Positions 7,583 to 16,252 of a stretch of DNA of 64,000 nt are shown here, one piece after another. This DNA comes from Flavobacteriales bacterium UBA5040 (lineage in GTDB: Bacteria > Bacteroidota > Bacteroidia > Flavobacteriales > Weeksellaceae): the NCBI GenBank assembly GCA_002415135.1, contig DIBY01000001.1, forward strand, positions 155,040 to 219,039, given 5' to 3'. Positions within the stretch are counted from its first letter, which is position 1, and every line of letters starts with the position of its first letter. The position numbers and the translations under genes were made by a program. The notes under the pieces are model-generated. The model searched no databases. It saw only the letters and a list, made by a program, of their open reading frames with translations, and had not been told where the DNA came from.

Positions 7583-8854
7583 ATGACAGACTTACAATCT
7601 ATAAAAACACGCTTCGGAATCATTGGGAATTATCCGGTTCTCAATCGTGCTTTACAAAAAGCAATTCAGGTTGCTCCAACAGATATTTCTGTTTTGGTAA
7701 TGGGTGAAAGTGGAGTTGGAAAGGAATTTATTCCTAAAATTATCCACGGAGAATCCAAGAGAAAACATCAACCTTATATCGTCGTCAACTGTGGTGCAAT
7801 TCCAGAGGGAACCATTGATTCTGAACTTTTTGGTCACGAAAAAGGAGCATTTACCGGAGCAACTTCAACCCGAAAAGGATATTTCGAAGTAGCAGATGGC
7901 GGAACTATATTTTTAGATGAAGTTGGAGAATTACCTGTCCAAACGCAAGTTCGTTTACTTCGCGTGTTAGAAAGTGGTGAGTTTATGAAAGTAGGTTCTT
8001 CGCAAGTTCAAAAAACAAATGTAAGAATCGTAGCTGCAACCAACGTTAATATGTTACGCGCTATTAATGACGGAAGATTTCGGGAGGATTTATATTATCG
8101 ACTCAATACGGTGCAAATTGATATGCCCGCTTTGCGTGAGAGAAAAGGAGACATTCATTTGCTCTTCAGAAAATTCGCCATTGATTTTGCCGAAAAATAC
8201 AGAATGCCCGAATTGGTTTTAAGTGATGATGCCGTTCAGTATTTAGAAAACTATCCCTTTCCTGGAAATATCCGTCAGTTGCGAAATTTAGTAGAACAAA
8301 TGACGGTTGTTGAACAGGAAAGGTCAGTAAATTCTGTTAAGTTAGCCGAATACATTCCAATGCAGACGCAGCTTCCAGCGGTTATTCAAAAAGGAAGTGG
8401 CATTTCTTCCAACGAATTTAATTCAGAAAGAGAGATCATGTACAAGATCCTTTTTGATATGAGAAATGACTTGAATGATTTAAAATCCTTAACTTCCGAA
8501 TTGATCAAAAATCGAGAAAACAGCGATTTCAGTCATCAGGAAAAGAATCTGATCAACAGAGTTTTTACGCCAGATACGCAAGTTCAAAATCCAGGCTCAA
8601 TGCTTTATTTTGAAAACCAAAAGCAATATCAAAATTCCGTGATTTCCAAAGCAGATGAAGATTACGAAGATGTAGAAGATATCGAAATTGAAGAAACAAA
8701 AGAGGATTCACTATCGCTTCAAAACAACGAAAGAGAATTGATCGTCAGAGCGTTAGACAAACATAAAGGCAGACGAAATAAAGCGGCAGATGAATTGGGA
8801 ATTTCTCAAAGAACCTTGTATCGTAAAATCAAACAATATAATTTAGAAGACTAA
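7583..8854 (+). CDS. Sigma-54 interaction AAA+ transcriptional activator
   Basis: An enhancer-binding-protein type regulator of 423 residues. The AAA+ domain fills the N-terminus: Walker A GESGVGKE near residue 41, the sigma-54 contact loop GAFTGA near 90, and Walker B GGTIFLDEVGEL. No receiver or GAF domain precedes it, so its signal input is unclear. A long acidic linker leads to a Fis-type helix-turn-helix at the C-terminus (NKAADELGISQRTLYRKIKQ). It overlaps lptE by one base (TAATG), so the two are translationally coupled, as is common in Flavobacteriia. Confidence 0.93.
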   Translation: MTDLQSIKTRFGIIGNYPVLNRALQKAIQVAPTDISVLVMGESGVGKEFIPKIIHGESKRKHQPYIVVNCGAIPEGTIDSELFGHEKGAFTGATSTRKGYFEVADGGTIFLDEVGELPVQTQVRLLRVLESGEFMKVGSSQVQKTNVRIVAATNVNMLRAINDGRFREDLYYRLNTVQIDMPALRERKGDIHLLFRKFAIDFAEKYRMPELVLSDDAVQYLENYPFPGNIRQLRNLVEQMTVVEQERSVNSVKLAEYIPMQTQLPAVIQKGSGISSNEFNSEREIMYKILFDMRNDLNDLKSLTSELIKNRENSDFSHQEKNLINRVFTPDTQVQNPGSMLYFENQKQYQNSVISKADEDYEDVEDIEIEETKEDSLSLQNNERELIVRALDKHKGRRNKAADELGISQRTLYRKIKQYNLED

Positions 8855-9411
8855 TGAAACAGTTTCAGCTAACAAATGATACGTTGCAGAGAGGACTGAA
8901 GGTCTTTTCTCTACTTTCTATATTTTTTCTAGTCTTAAATTGTTACAGCTTCACGGGTTCCTCTTTAAGTCCAGAAACGAAGACGATTGAAATTCGCGAT
9001 TTCCCAAACAATGCACCCCTGATGAATGCGAGTTTATCACAGGAATTTTCAACGGCGATTCAAAATCGGTTTTTGCAGCGAACAACTTTAAAAGGAACGA
9101 AGGAAAAACCAGACATTCTGATCGAGGGAGAAATTACCGATTATTCGATCACGCCAACGACTATTTCCAGTTCGGTCAACGCGCCAGGTGGAAATATTCA
9201 GGCAGCCCAAAATAAACTGACCATTACGGTTAGAGTCCACTACGAGAACAATGTTCCGAATGAGGAAAGTAAAAGTTTCGACCGAACTTATTCTGACGAA
9301 GCAGTTTTCAGTAGCGATTTAGACATTAATACTATCGAAACTTCTCAGGTTAAAGTGGTTAATGAAAGAATCATCAATAAAATTTTTAATGATATTGTAG
9401 CCAATTGGTAA
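8854..9411 (+). CDS. lptE: LptE-family outer membrane lipoprotein
   Basis: A protein of 185 residues with a hydrophobic signal and a lipobox-like cysteine (FFLVLNCYSF). The remainder matches the Bacteroidota LptE family: KTIEIRDFPNNAPLMNASLS, then a repeated beta pattern and the tail VVNERIINKIFNDIVANW. LptE plugs the LptD barrel and helps insert lipopolysaccharide in the outer leaflet. The next gene starts inside its stop codon. The start overlaps the activator's stop. Confidence 0.87.
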   Translation: MKQFQLTNDTLQRGLKVFSLLSIFFLVLNCYSFTGSSLSPETKTIEIRDFPNNAPLMNASLSQEFSTAIQNRFLQRTTLKGTKEKPDILIEGEITDYSITPTTISSSVNAPGGNIQAAQNKLTITVRVHYENNVPNEESKSFDRTYSDEAVFSSDLDINTIETSQVKVVNERIINKIFNDIVANW

Positions 9412-11483
9412 TGAACGGAAGAATTTTAGAATTAGCAAAAAACCCAGAATTATTTCAAATTAAAGATTTGGAATTGCTGAACGGTGAGATCAATAAACAT
9501 CCCTACACTCAAAGCTTACGTGCCTTGCATTTATTGGGAACGCATCGCTTGAAGCCAGAAAATTACGCCAACGAACTTTCTGTAACCGCAGCATATACGA
9601 CCGATAAAAAAATTCTTTATCAGTTGATTAATTCAGTAGAAAAATCAAAACCTTCATCTGTTCTTGTCGAAGAAACAAAACCCGAAATTGAAACTGCGCC
9701 AGAAGTAGTAGCCGAAAATGAAGTTTTAACAGAAGAGCCAAAGAATAAATTCACGGAAATTGAGTCTAAAGAAATTGAAGCTCCAAAACCCGTTTTCGTT
9801 AACGGTGAATTGAACAGAATTTTATTTGAAGGCGAAGAAGATTTTTTAGAGCGTGAAATTGAAATCATTGATTTAGAATCGACCATCGAATCTGGACAAA
9901 TTGTAACCCAAAAATCGGAAGTTGCGATCAATCCAGCAGAAAAAGCTGTATTTGCAGAATCAAAAGATGCCGAAACCTTTAGCAAAGAGATCATTGTTAA
10001 GGAGGAAATCATTTCAGAAGAAAAAGATTTAATTGAAAATCCATCTAATGTAAGTTTTCATGAAACCGAGGCGTTTTTACCAGAAGTAAAAGTAGAAACA
10101 TCGATTGAAGATGCAGCAACAAACGATCTTCCAAAATTTTCAGAAACTGATGATGCCGAAAACTTTAGTAAAGAAATCATTGTTAAAGAGGAAATCATTT
10201 CAGAAGAAAAAGATTTAATTGAAAATCCATCTAATGTAAGTTTTCATGAAACCGAAGCGTTTTTACCAGAAGTAAAAGTAGAAACGCCTACCGAAAATTC
10301 TGAAACAGAAGAGGTCCATAACTTTACCGAAACTACTGCCGTTGAAAATTTCAGTAAGGAAGTTATTATTGAAGAAGAGACTATTTCTGAAGAAGAGCCT
10401 ACGATTGAAGATAGCAGTAAATTGAGTTTTCATGCCACTGCTGAGTTTTTACCGGATGTCAAAATTACTTCTAACCCTAAGAAAAAAGAATTTAAAGAAG
10501 TTGAAAAACCTGCTTTAAATAAACATGAAGCCGAAATGCAACGTCTCATTGCAGAAGTAGAAGCAAAGATGAAAGCGTCGAAATCGCAGAAAAAACCTTC
10601 TGAAGAGAAGGACGAGACGCCGAAAAGTGCTGAAGTTAATTTTTCTGAAACACAAAGTTTTGACCTTGAAAAAGCCGCAGATAGAGGACCTGAAGATCTT
10701 GAAAAAGAAGAAGATCTTGAAGAGGAAATAGTCGTAGAAGAACCACCATCAACTGAAGAAATCACGGAGTTACAATCTACCTCAATTGTTGAAGAATCAA
10801 TTGAGAAGGAAGTAGAAGCTGATCAAGAAAAGAAACCAGAGTGGAAGCCAATGTCTTTCTCTTCCAATATTCCAGATGCTTTAATTTCTAAGAAGACAGA
10901 GGAAATTTCTGTTAAAAAAGAAGAAGTTGAAACGCCAAAACCTTCGATTATTAATCAAGCTGAAAAGCAAACTTTAAAAGAGGAAACTCCAGCTGCTGAA
11001 CGTCCAATTTTCAATGTGTCTTTCTTTACTCAAAACGTTTCGGCGCTGGAAAAAGAAAACAAGAAGGAAGACATTCAACCTTTAGTTGAAGAGAAAAAAC
11101 CAACTGAAATATTGGAAGACAGCAATGTTCCGAACTTTATCAATACGTGGCAAAGTTGGTTAAAAATCGATAGAACTAAAGAAGTTGCAAAGGAAAAAAT
11201 TGAAATTTCAATTACCGAAATTAAAAATAAAGTGATTGAAAACTTCATCGAAAAAGAACCGAGAATTTCGAAATTAAAAGAAGAATCAGATTTCGTGATT
11301 AAAGAAAGGAATGACGATATTTCCCATTTGATGACGGAGACATTGGCCAATCTTTACACCGAACAAAAGCTCTACGCGAAAGCGATTAAAGCCTTTGGAA
11401 TTCTATCCGAAAAACATCCTGATAAAAAACCTCACTTCAACGATAAGATCAAACAGATCAAAGAATTACGTCAGAATAAATAA
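9411..11483 (+). CDS. Large acidic repeat-containing protein with TPR-like C-terminus
   Basis: Start taken as ATG 9411, overlapping the lptE stop, rather than the TTG six bases upstream; this gives about 690 residues. The N-terminus (ILELAKNPELFQIKDLELLN) and the last 50 residues (LYTEQKLYAKAIKAFGILSE) are conserved-looking; the tail resembles one TPR helix pair. The middle is Glu/Lys-rich and low in complexity, with 62-residue repeats starting at bases 9966 and 10152 and a diverged third from about 10338. No signal peptide is seen. Its place behind lptE hints at an envelope role, but function is unknown. Confidence 0.8.
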   Translation: MNGRILELAKNPELFQIKDLELLNGEINKHPYTQSLRALHLLGTHRLKPENYANELSVTAAYTTDKKILYQLINSVEKSKPSSVLVEETKPEIETAPEVVAENEVLTEEPKNKFTEIESKEIEAPKPVFVNGELNRILFEGEEDFLEREIEIIDLESTIESGQIVTQKSEVAINPAEKAVFAESKDAETFSKEIIVKEEIISEEKDLIENPSNVSFHETEAFLPEVKVETSIEDAATNDLPKFSETDDAENFSKEIIVKEEIISEEKDLIENPSNVSFHETEAFLPEVKVETPTENSETEEVHNFTETTAVENFSKEVIIEEETISEEEPTIEDSSKLSFHATAEFLPDVKITSNPKKKEFKEVEKPALNKHEAEMQRLIAEVEAKMKASKSQKKPSEEKDETPKSAEVNFSETQSFDLEKAADRGPEDLEKEEDLEEEIVVEEPPSTEEITELQSTSIVEESIEKEVEADQEKKPEWKPMSFSSNIPDALISKKTEEISVKKEEVETPKPSIINQAEKQTLKEETPAAERPIFNVSFFTQNVSALEKENKKEDIQPLVEEKKPTEILEDSNVPNFINTWQSWLKIDRTKEVAKEKIEISITEIKNKVIENFIEKEPRISKLKEESDFVIKERNDDISHLMTETLANLYTEQKLYAKAIKAFGILSEKHPDKKPHFNDKIKQIKELRQNK

Positions 11484-11486
11484 AAG

Positions 11487-11516
11487 AATAACCCACTACA
11501 AATAGTGGGTTATTTT
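11487..11516. terminator. Bidirectional intrinsic terminator
   Basis: AATAACCCACTA, loop CAAA, TAGTGGGTTATT, then TT. It separates the plus-strand lptE operon from the converging minus-strand DUF4126 gene, whose stop codon it touches. Confidence 0.8.
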
Positions 11517-12163
11517 CATTCTATATTTTTCCGATTGACTGCTTCAACATTGATGGTTTTTGAATTTCGATCTGTATTAAAATTTCGAAATTTCCGCCAA
11601 AGCTTTCTACCTAAAACCAAGACAAGAACAATTAAAATAATGGTCGCGATAAATGCGATTATTGGCGCAGCCATTGCCAAAATGGACATTACTCCGGCTC
11701 CAGCAGTTTCCGTTGTCGCAACCACAGAATTTCCCAAACCTCCAGTTGTCGCCGTAGATGCTGCCCGAGTTCCAGCAAAACCAGAACTAATTGCAGCAGC
11801 AGTGCCACCACCTGCAATCAAAGCCAAAGCCCATTGTGGAAATGTTCCCATATCAGCGAATTGACTCGCAAACATGACAGAACCGGCAATCGTAGCTAAC
11901 GGAATCGACATCGTATCTAAAAGGTGATCAATAAAAGGAATGTAATAAGCGAGAATTTCAACTACCATCGCAATTCCCGTAGTAATTAAAACAGGTAAGC
12001 CGGCAAGCCAATGAAAATTTTCGTTCATCGGAATCCAACCCATATAAGAAGCAAGACTTACCGCAAACATGGGCAGAAAAACTCGAAAACCAGTTGCCGC
12101 AGCTAAACCAATGCCCATAAAAGCACTCAAAACATAGGGCAAATACGGAATAGTATCAAACAT
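11516..12163 (-). CDS. DUF4126 family membrane protein
   Basis: A protein of 215 residues with six or so hydrophobic stretches, among them YVLSAFMGIGLAAATGFRVF near the start and a last strong helix followed by the basic tail RKLWRKFRNF. GLAAATGFRVFLP and FADMGTFPQWALALIAGGGT fit DUF4126. Function is unknown. A minus-strand TAAATTTG box (12200-12193) lies about 30 bases upstream of its ATG. Confidence 0.85.
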   Translation of the reverse strand: MFDTIPYLPYVLSAFMGIGLAAATGFRVFLPMFAVSLASYMGWIPMNENFHWLAGLPVLITTGIAMVVEILAYYIPFIDHLLDTMSIPLATIAGSVMFASQFADMGTFPQWALALIAGGGTAAAISSGFAGTRAASTATTGGLGNSVVATTETAGAGVMSILAMAAPIIAFIATIILIVLVLVLGRKLWRKFRNFNTDRNSKTINVEAVNRKNIE

Positions 12164-12225
12164 CTTTGTGAATTTTTAGATTATTAGTAACCCAAATTTA
12201 CAAAAAACGTGCTATGGTTCTGCAT

Positions 12226-12606
12226 TTACTTTATTGATTCACAAAGTTTTAAAAAATTTTCTTCGACCACTTTAAAATGATCTGGCATTTCTTTGGAAAC
12301 CCAAAAAACCATTGATAATGAGTTCGTTCCAAATTTTTCTATAAAGAGGTCTTTATTTAGACGATAACATTCTCGCAATAATCTTTTGATTCTATTGCGA
12401 TCGTGCGCTCTCTTAAAATGTTTTTTAGAAACAGAAACTCCTATTTTTTGATGGTCAAAAGAGAAATCTTCCTGAGGTTTCATCTCTAAATTCAGCGTCA
12501 TAATTCGCAAATTACCGCACGTTTTCCATTTGCCTTTTTCAAAAAGCAAACCGATATGTTTTTTATGTTTCAATTTTTCTTCTTTCGGAAGTTTGAAATC
12601 ACTCAT
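12226..12606 (-). CDS. rnpA: Ribonuclease P protein component
   Basis: A small basic protein of 126 residues that supports the RNase P RNA in trimming tRNA 5' leaders. The family signature KRAHDRNRIKRLLRECYR is present, with IGVSVSKKHFKRAH before it. It overlaps tcdA by 8 bases and lies last in a tatD-tcdA-rnpA operon, not next to rpmH as in many bacteria. Confidence 0.93.
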   Translation of the reverse strand: MSDFKLPKEEKLKHKKHIGLLFEKGKWKTCGNLRIMTLNLEMKPQEDFSFDHQKIGVSVSKKHFKRAHDRNRIKRLLRECYRLNKDLFIEKFGTNSLSMVFWVSKEMPDHFKVVEENFLKLCESIK

Positions 12607-13333
12607 CTTTTTTTATTAAATAATTAATGACTTCCGCTGCCGCATACAGCCCAAAAATTGCTGGTATATAACTGATCGTTCCGTAGAAAGACCTTTTGAA
12701 ATTACTACCATCAGTCATTTTCAAACTTTCTTCATCCTGAATTTCCGTAGAGAAAACGCACCGAATTCCCTTGTCTATATTTTCTTTTTTCAAGCGTTTC
12801 CGAACCTGTTTCGCAAGATGGCAACTTTGGGTTTTATGAATATCCCGAACCAAAACTTTGGACGGATCCATTTTCCCACCGGCACCCATACAACTAACGA
12901 TTTTAATTTTTCTTCGGCGTGCATTTAAAATCAAGGTAACCTTTGGCGAAACACTATCAATACAATCCAGCACGTAATCATAATGCTGATGATCAAAGAT
13001 GGTTTCCATGTCTTCAGGATTTAAGAACTGATTGAGTTGAGTCAATTGTAAATCTGGATTAATGTCTAAAAGTCGCTCACCAACTATTTCTACTTTCGGT
13101 TTTCCGATCGTTGATTTCAAGGCTGGAAGTTGCCGATTGATATTCGTTAAATCAACCGTATCACCATCAACAATCGTCATTTTTCCGACACCAGCTCTCG
13201 CTAAAAACTCAGCCGCGAAGGAACCAACGCCGCCCAACCCAATTACCAGAAGATTTGCATTCTGCAGTTTTTCTAAACCTTCCTCTTTAATCAGTAATTC
13301 TGTTCGTTCGAGCCACTCTTTATTTATCATCAA
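12599..13333 (-). CDS. tcdA: tRNA threonylcarbamoyladenosine dehydratase
   Basis: An E1-like enzyme of the ThiF/MoeB/HesA family that cyclises t6A37 to ct6A37 in tRNA using ATP. The nucleotide-binding loop NLLVIGLGGVGSFAAEFLAR is followed by VDGDTVDLTNINRQ and the catalytic-region CMGAGGKMDPS. At 244 residues it has the normal length for TcdA rather than MoeB. It overlaps tatD by 14 bases upstream and rnpA by 8 bases downstream. All three products are linked to nucleic acid processing. Confidence 0.93.
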   Translation of the reverse strand: MMINKEWLERTELLIKEEGLEKLQNANLLVIGLGGVGSFAAEFLARAGVGKMTIVDGDTVDLTNINRQLPALKSTIGKPKVEIVGERLLDINPDLQLTQLNQFLNPEDMETIFDHQHYDYVLDCIDSVSPKVTLILNARRRKIKIVSCMGAGGKMDPSKVLVRDIHKTQSCHLAKQVRKRLKKENIDKGIRCVFSTEIQDEESLKMTDGSNFKRSFYGTISYIPAIFGLYAAAEVINYLIKKDE

Positions 13334-13958
13334 TGGGGATATTAAATATTTTTAAGTTTTCTTCAATTTGTTGGACCAGATTTTCTAGTTTCATACTTTG
13401 TAAATCTGCTACTTTTTGATAGAGCAATTCTATTTCAAAATCTTCAGCATCAGTTTCCAAAAAAAGTTTTTCAGTCGGAAACTGTTTCACAAATTCCTGC
13501 AAATTTACATTTTGCAACACAGATTTTCCAAAACTTAAATAAAAATCGTGTTTATGTAATTCGTCACCGATGGTTTTTCTTTTGTTGAAGCCGTGAATAA
13601 TTAGTGGAACGTTTGCTTCTTTTTGAAAGCTAATCAATTGTGAAAATCTTCTGACACAATGAATAATTAAAGGTTTATTGACGTCATTGGCTAATTCAAT
13701 TTGCCGCTGAAAGACGTTTTCCTGAATTTCATCATCAATATCAATAAGTCCATCTAAACCACATTCCCCAATTGCCAGACAATTTTCATGGTGCGAAACT
13801 TTCTGTAACCAATCAAATTTCTGATCAAAATTTTCAGCACTAAACTGTGGATGAATTCCAGCAGAAAAAAAACCGTTTGGAATACTTTCTCGAAAACCTA
13901 AATTATAAATTCCGGTTTCTTTTTCTAAATGATGATGATGGAAATCGAAATAAGTCAT
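13320..13958 (-). CDS. TatD family metal-dependent hydrolase
   Basis: Start set at the ATG giving MTYFDFHHHHLEK (13958), since the longer frame adds a poor eight-residue extension. About 212 residues, somewhat short for TatD (near 255). Metal ligands are visible: FHHHH at the N-terminus, GECGLD, PLIIHCVR, LIIHGFN and ETDAED. TatD proteins are deoxyribonucleases or exonucleases. First gene of the operon with tcdA and rnpA. Confidence 0.85.
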   Translation of the reverse strand: MTYFDFHHHHLEKETGIYNLGFRESIPNGFFSAGIHPQFSAENFDQKFDWLQKVSHHENCLAIGECGLDGLIDIDDEIQENVFQRQIELANDVNKPLIIHCVRRFSQLISFQKEANVPLIIHGFNKRKTIGDELHKHDFYLSFGKSVLQNVNLQEFVKQFPTEKLFLETDAEDFEIELLYQKVADLQSMKLENLVQQIEENLKIFNIPIDDK

Positions 13959-14052
13959 CCTCAAAAATAACAAAAAAGGCATTCCTGTTGACTAAACATT
14001 TGTTTTAAATTGTATTATATTTTATTTAACTTTACTAAATACAACCACACCG

Positions 14053-14679
14053 ATGAAAAAAAAATTTACTGAAAAACAAATCCATATACTTAACGTCGCT
14101 GAAAAACTCATTGCTAAAAAGGGTTTCGAGGGAACTTCTGTCCGCGACATTTCTACCAGCGCCAACATTAATGTCGCTATGATCTCCTATTATTTTGGGT
14201 CAAAAGAAAAAATGATGTCTTATCTCTACAGATATCGAGTGCAAAAAACCAGAGAGAGTTTTGCAGAATTTGCTGAGATTATCAGAGAAGGAAAATCAGA
14301 AATGCAGATGAAAGAATTGATAAAATATGTGGTTAATCAATTATTTAAATTCAATTATTTTCACGGTTTTGTAACACAAGAACTTCGTCATACCGAACAT
14401 TTAAAAGAAGATCTACTCGAATTCTATACTACTTTTACAACCAAAATTGATGACGTCATTAAAAAAGGAGTTGCATCTGGCGTTTTTACAAATGCGCCGA
14501 AACCAGAAGATATTCTGACGTTAATTGTCGGTTCATCACTCTTCGTGATTCGAAATAAAAACTTCTACGAGCTCTATGTTTCTGGTAAAGAAGAAAACTA
14601 CCTGGAAGAAGCTGAGAAAAAGATCCTGGCAAACCTTTTAGTGACTGTTTTTTCCCTTTTAGGGTACCAACCGGATTAA
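14053..14679 (+). CDS. TetR/AcrR family transcriptional regulator
   Basis: A protein of 208 residues with the N-terminal TetR helix-turn-helix: AEKLIAKKGFEGTSVRDIST, then NVAMISYYFGSKEKMMSYLY. The C-terminal ligand domain is not recognisable by sequence. No efflux or target operon is adjacent: the gene upstream runs the other way and the next gene downstream is bamD, with its own candidate promoter box. The ligand is unknown. Confidence 0.92.
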   Translation: MKKKFTEKQIHILNVAEKLIAKKGFEGTSVRDISTSANINVAMISYYFGSKEKMMSYLYRYRVQKTRESFAEFAEIIREGKSEMQMKELIKYVVNQLFKFNYFHGFVTQELRHTEHLKEDLLEFYTTFTTKIDDVIKKGVASGVFTNAPKPEDILTLIVGSSLFVIRNKNFYELYVSGKEENYLEEAEKKILANLLVTVFSLLGYQPD

Positions 14680-14727
14680 AATAATAGTTAAATTATCATA
14701 AAAAAATATCTATTGATAAAAAAGTTA

Positions 14728-14735
14728 TATTTTTG
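14728..14735 (+). promoter_or_regulatory. Candidate -7 box for bamD
   Basis: TATTTTTG, an exact TAnnTTTG match, 53 bases before the bamD ATG. No -33 TTG at 19-21 bases. Confidence 0.4.
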
Positions 14736-14788
14736 CACCCTGAACCGCAGAAATTACATTTAATAATAAGGTCTGCTATATTATATTT

Positions 14789-15751
14789 ATGAAAAAGTAT
14801 TTGATTATTACACTTGCATTCTTTGCATTATCTGCCTGCAACAGGCAACAGGATTTAGCATTGAAAAGTGCAGATAAAGATTATATCTTAAAAGTAGCGA
14901 ACGAAAATTTCGAAAAGAAAAAGTGGACCAACGCTTTGGCTCTTTATGAAAGACTTTCCAACTTAGTAGCAGGAACAGATGACGCTGCAAATGTCGTTTA
15001 TAATTCTGCGTACGCAAATTACTACGATAAGAACTACAAATTGGCTGGGCACCAATTCAAGAATTTCTCAGTAACATTTCCACAGGATGCCCGCGCAGAA
15101 GAAGCAGCTTACATGTCGGCATTATGTTACTACGAAGGTAGTATGGATTACAACCTGGATCAAACCAGTACGGATTTAGCGATTAATGAAATGCAAACTT
15201 TCCTTAACAACTATCCCGATTCTGAGAGATCGAAGAACATCGATAAATTAATTGATGAGTTGACTTATAAATTAGAATTTAAGGCTTACGAAAACGCGAA
15301 GCAATACTACAAGATGGCTGATTATAAAGCTGCAAGTACGGCTTTTGAAAATGTGTTAGATGATTTCCCAAGTACCAAACTGCGTACGAAGATTTACGAT
15401 TACATGTTGAAATCCAAATATGAATTGGCTGTAAATTCAGTTTATGGTTTGAAAAAAGACCGTATCGAAACTGCTTTATCGTTCACCAAACAAATCGAAA
15501 GAGAAGTGCCGGGAACTGATAATGCAAAAACTGCTGCTGACCTTCAAAGCAAATTAGTAAAAGAAAAAGAAACTTTTGCTGAATTGGAGAAGAAAGTAGA
15601 AGCCAGAAATAAAGAAATGAAAGACAAACAGCAAGAAGCTGAAGCGGCGATGAATCTGGAAAAAGACAAACGCAGTGCCGAGCAAGGAAGAAGAGACAGC
15701 GCAGCTTTGGCAACTCCTACTCCAGCAACTACTTTCAAAATCAAAAAGTAA
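14789..15751 (+). CDS. bamD: Outer membrane protein assembly factor BamD
   Basis: A lipoprotein of 320 residues (LSACNRQQ lipobox) built of TPR repeats: FEKKKWTNALALYERL, YNSAYANYYDKNYKLAGHQF and YKMADYKAASTAFENVLDDF. BamD is the essential TPR partner of BamA in inserting beta-barrel proteins. The C-terminal 80 residues are a charged coiled coil (EKKVEARNKEMKDKQQEAEA). It lies 41 bases before rpoZ; the order bamD-rpoZ-coaBC-DUF4835-recN is typical of Flavobacteriia. Confidence 0.92.
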   Translation: MKKYLIITLAFFALSACNRQQDLALKSADKDYILKVANENFEKKKWTNALALYERLSNLVAGTDDAANVVYNSAYANYYDKNYKLAGHQFKNFSVTFPQDARAEEAAYMSALCYYEGSMDYNLDQTSTDLAINEMQTFLNNYPDSERSKNIDKLIDELTYKLEFKAYENAKQYYKMADYKAASTAFENVLDDFPSTKLRTKIYDYMLKSKYELAVNSVYGLKKDRIETALSFTKQIEREVPGTDNAKTAADLQSKLVKEKETFAELEKKVEARNKEMKDKQQEAEAAMNLEKDKRSAEQGRRDSAALATPTPATTFKIKK

Positions 15752-15792
15752 TCCGTATATTTGCAAACTCAAAATATAACAACCAACTGAAA

Positions 15793-16116
15793 ATGAGCGT
15801 AAAAGATTCTAAAGCCGAATTAAGTACAATAACTTACGATAGAGATAAAATCGAAGAAAACGTAGGTTCTATCTACGAAGCAATCGTAGTGATGGGAAAA
15901 AGAGCAGAGCAAATCAATGCAGAAATCCGCTCTGAACTTCACAACAAATTAGATGAATTCGCTGTTCATAATTCAACGCTTGAAGAAGTTTTTGAAAATA
16001 AAGAGCAAATCGAGATTTCTAAACATTACGAAAAACTTCCAAAACCAACTTCAATTGCAATTCAAGAATGGTTAGACGAAGAAATCTATTACAGAAAAAC
16101 GGAAGAAAAGAACTAA
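15793..16116 (+). CDS. rpoZ: DNA-directed RNA polymerase omega subunit
   Basis: A protein of 107 residues of the Bacteroidota RpoZ type: NVGSIYEAIVVMGKRAEQIN near residues 25-44. Omega helps assemble beta' into RNA polymerase. A TATATTTG box at 15756-15763, just past the bamD stop, could give it its own promoter. A terminator follows at 16141. Confidence 0.88.
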   Translation: MSVKDSKAELSTITYDRDKIEENVGSIYEAIVVMGKRAEQINAEIRSELHNKLDEFAVHNSTLEEVFENKEQIEISKHYEKLPKPTSIAIQEWLDEEIYYRKTEEKN

Positions 16117-16140
16117 TTTCTTTTTCTTTTAAAACTTATA

Positions 16141-16175
16141 AAAAGTCACAGAACATCTTGTTTTTGTGACTTTTA
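16141..16175 (+). terminator. Intrinsic terminator after rpoZ
   Basis: AAAAGTCACA (16141-16150) pairs with TGTGACTTTT (16165-16174) across a 14-base loop, ending in a T-rich tract. Confidence 0.75.
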
Positions 16176-16252
16176 TATTTAATATCGTTTCTGTTATTAA
16201 AATGTGTTTATAAAAATTTAAGTAAATTCGTTCAACTTTAAAATTCTAATTA

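Noticed and set aside
11505..11864. 119-residue plus-strand ORF opposite the DUF4126 gene
   Set aside because: Antisense shadow of a real membrane-protein gene; Ala/Pro/Val-rich composition reflects the opposite strand.
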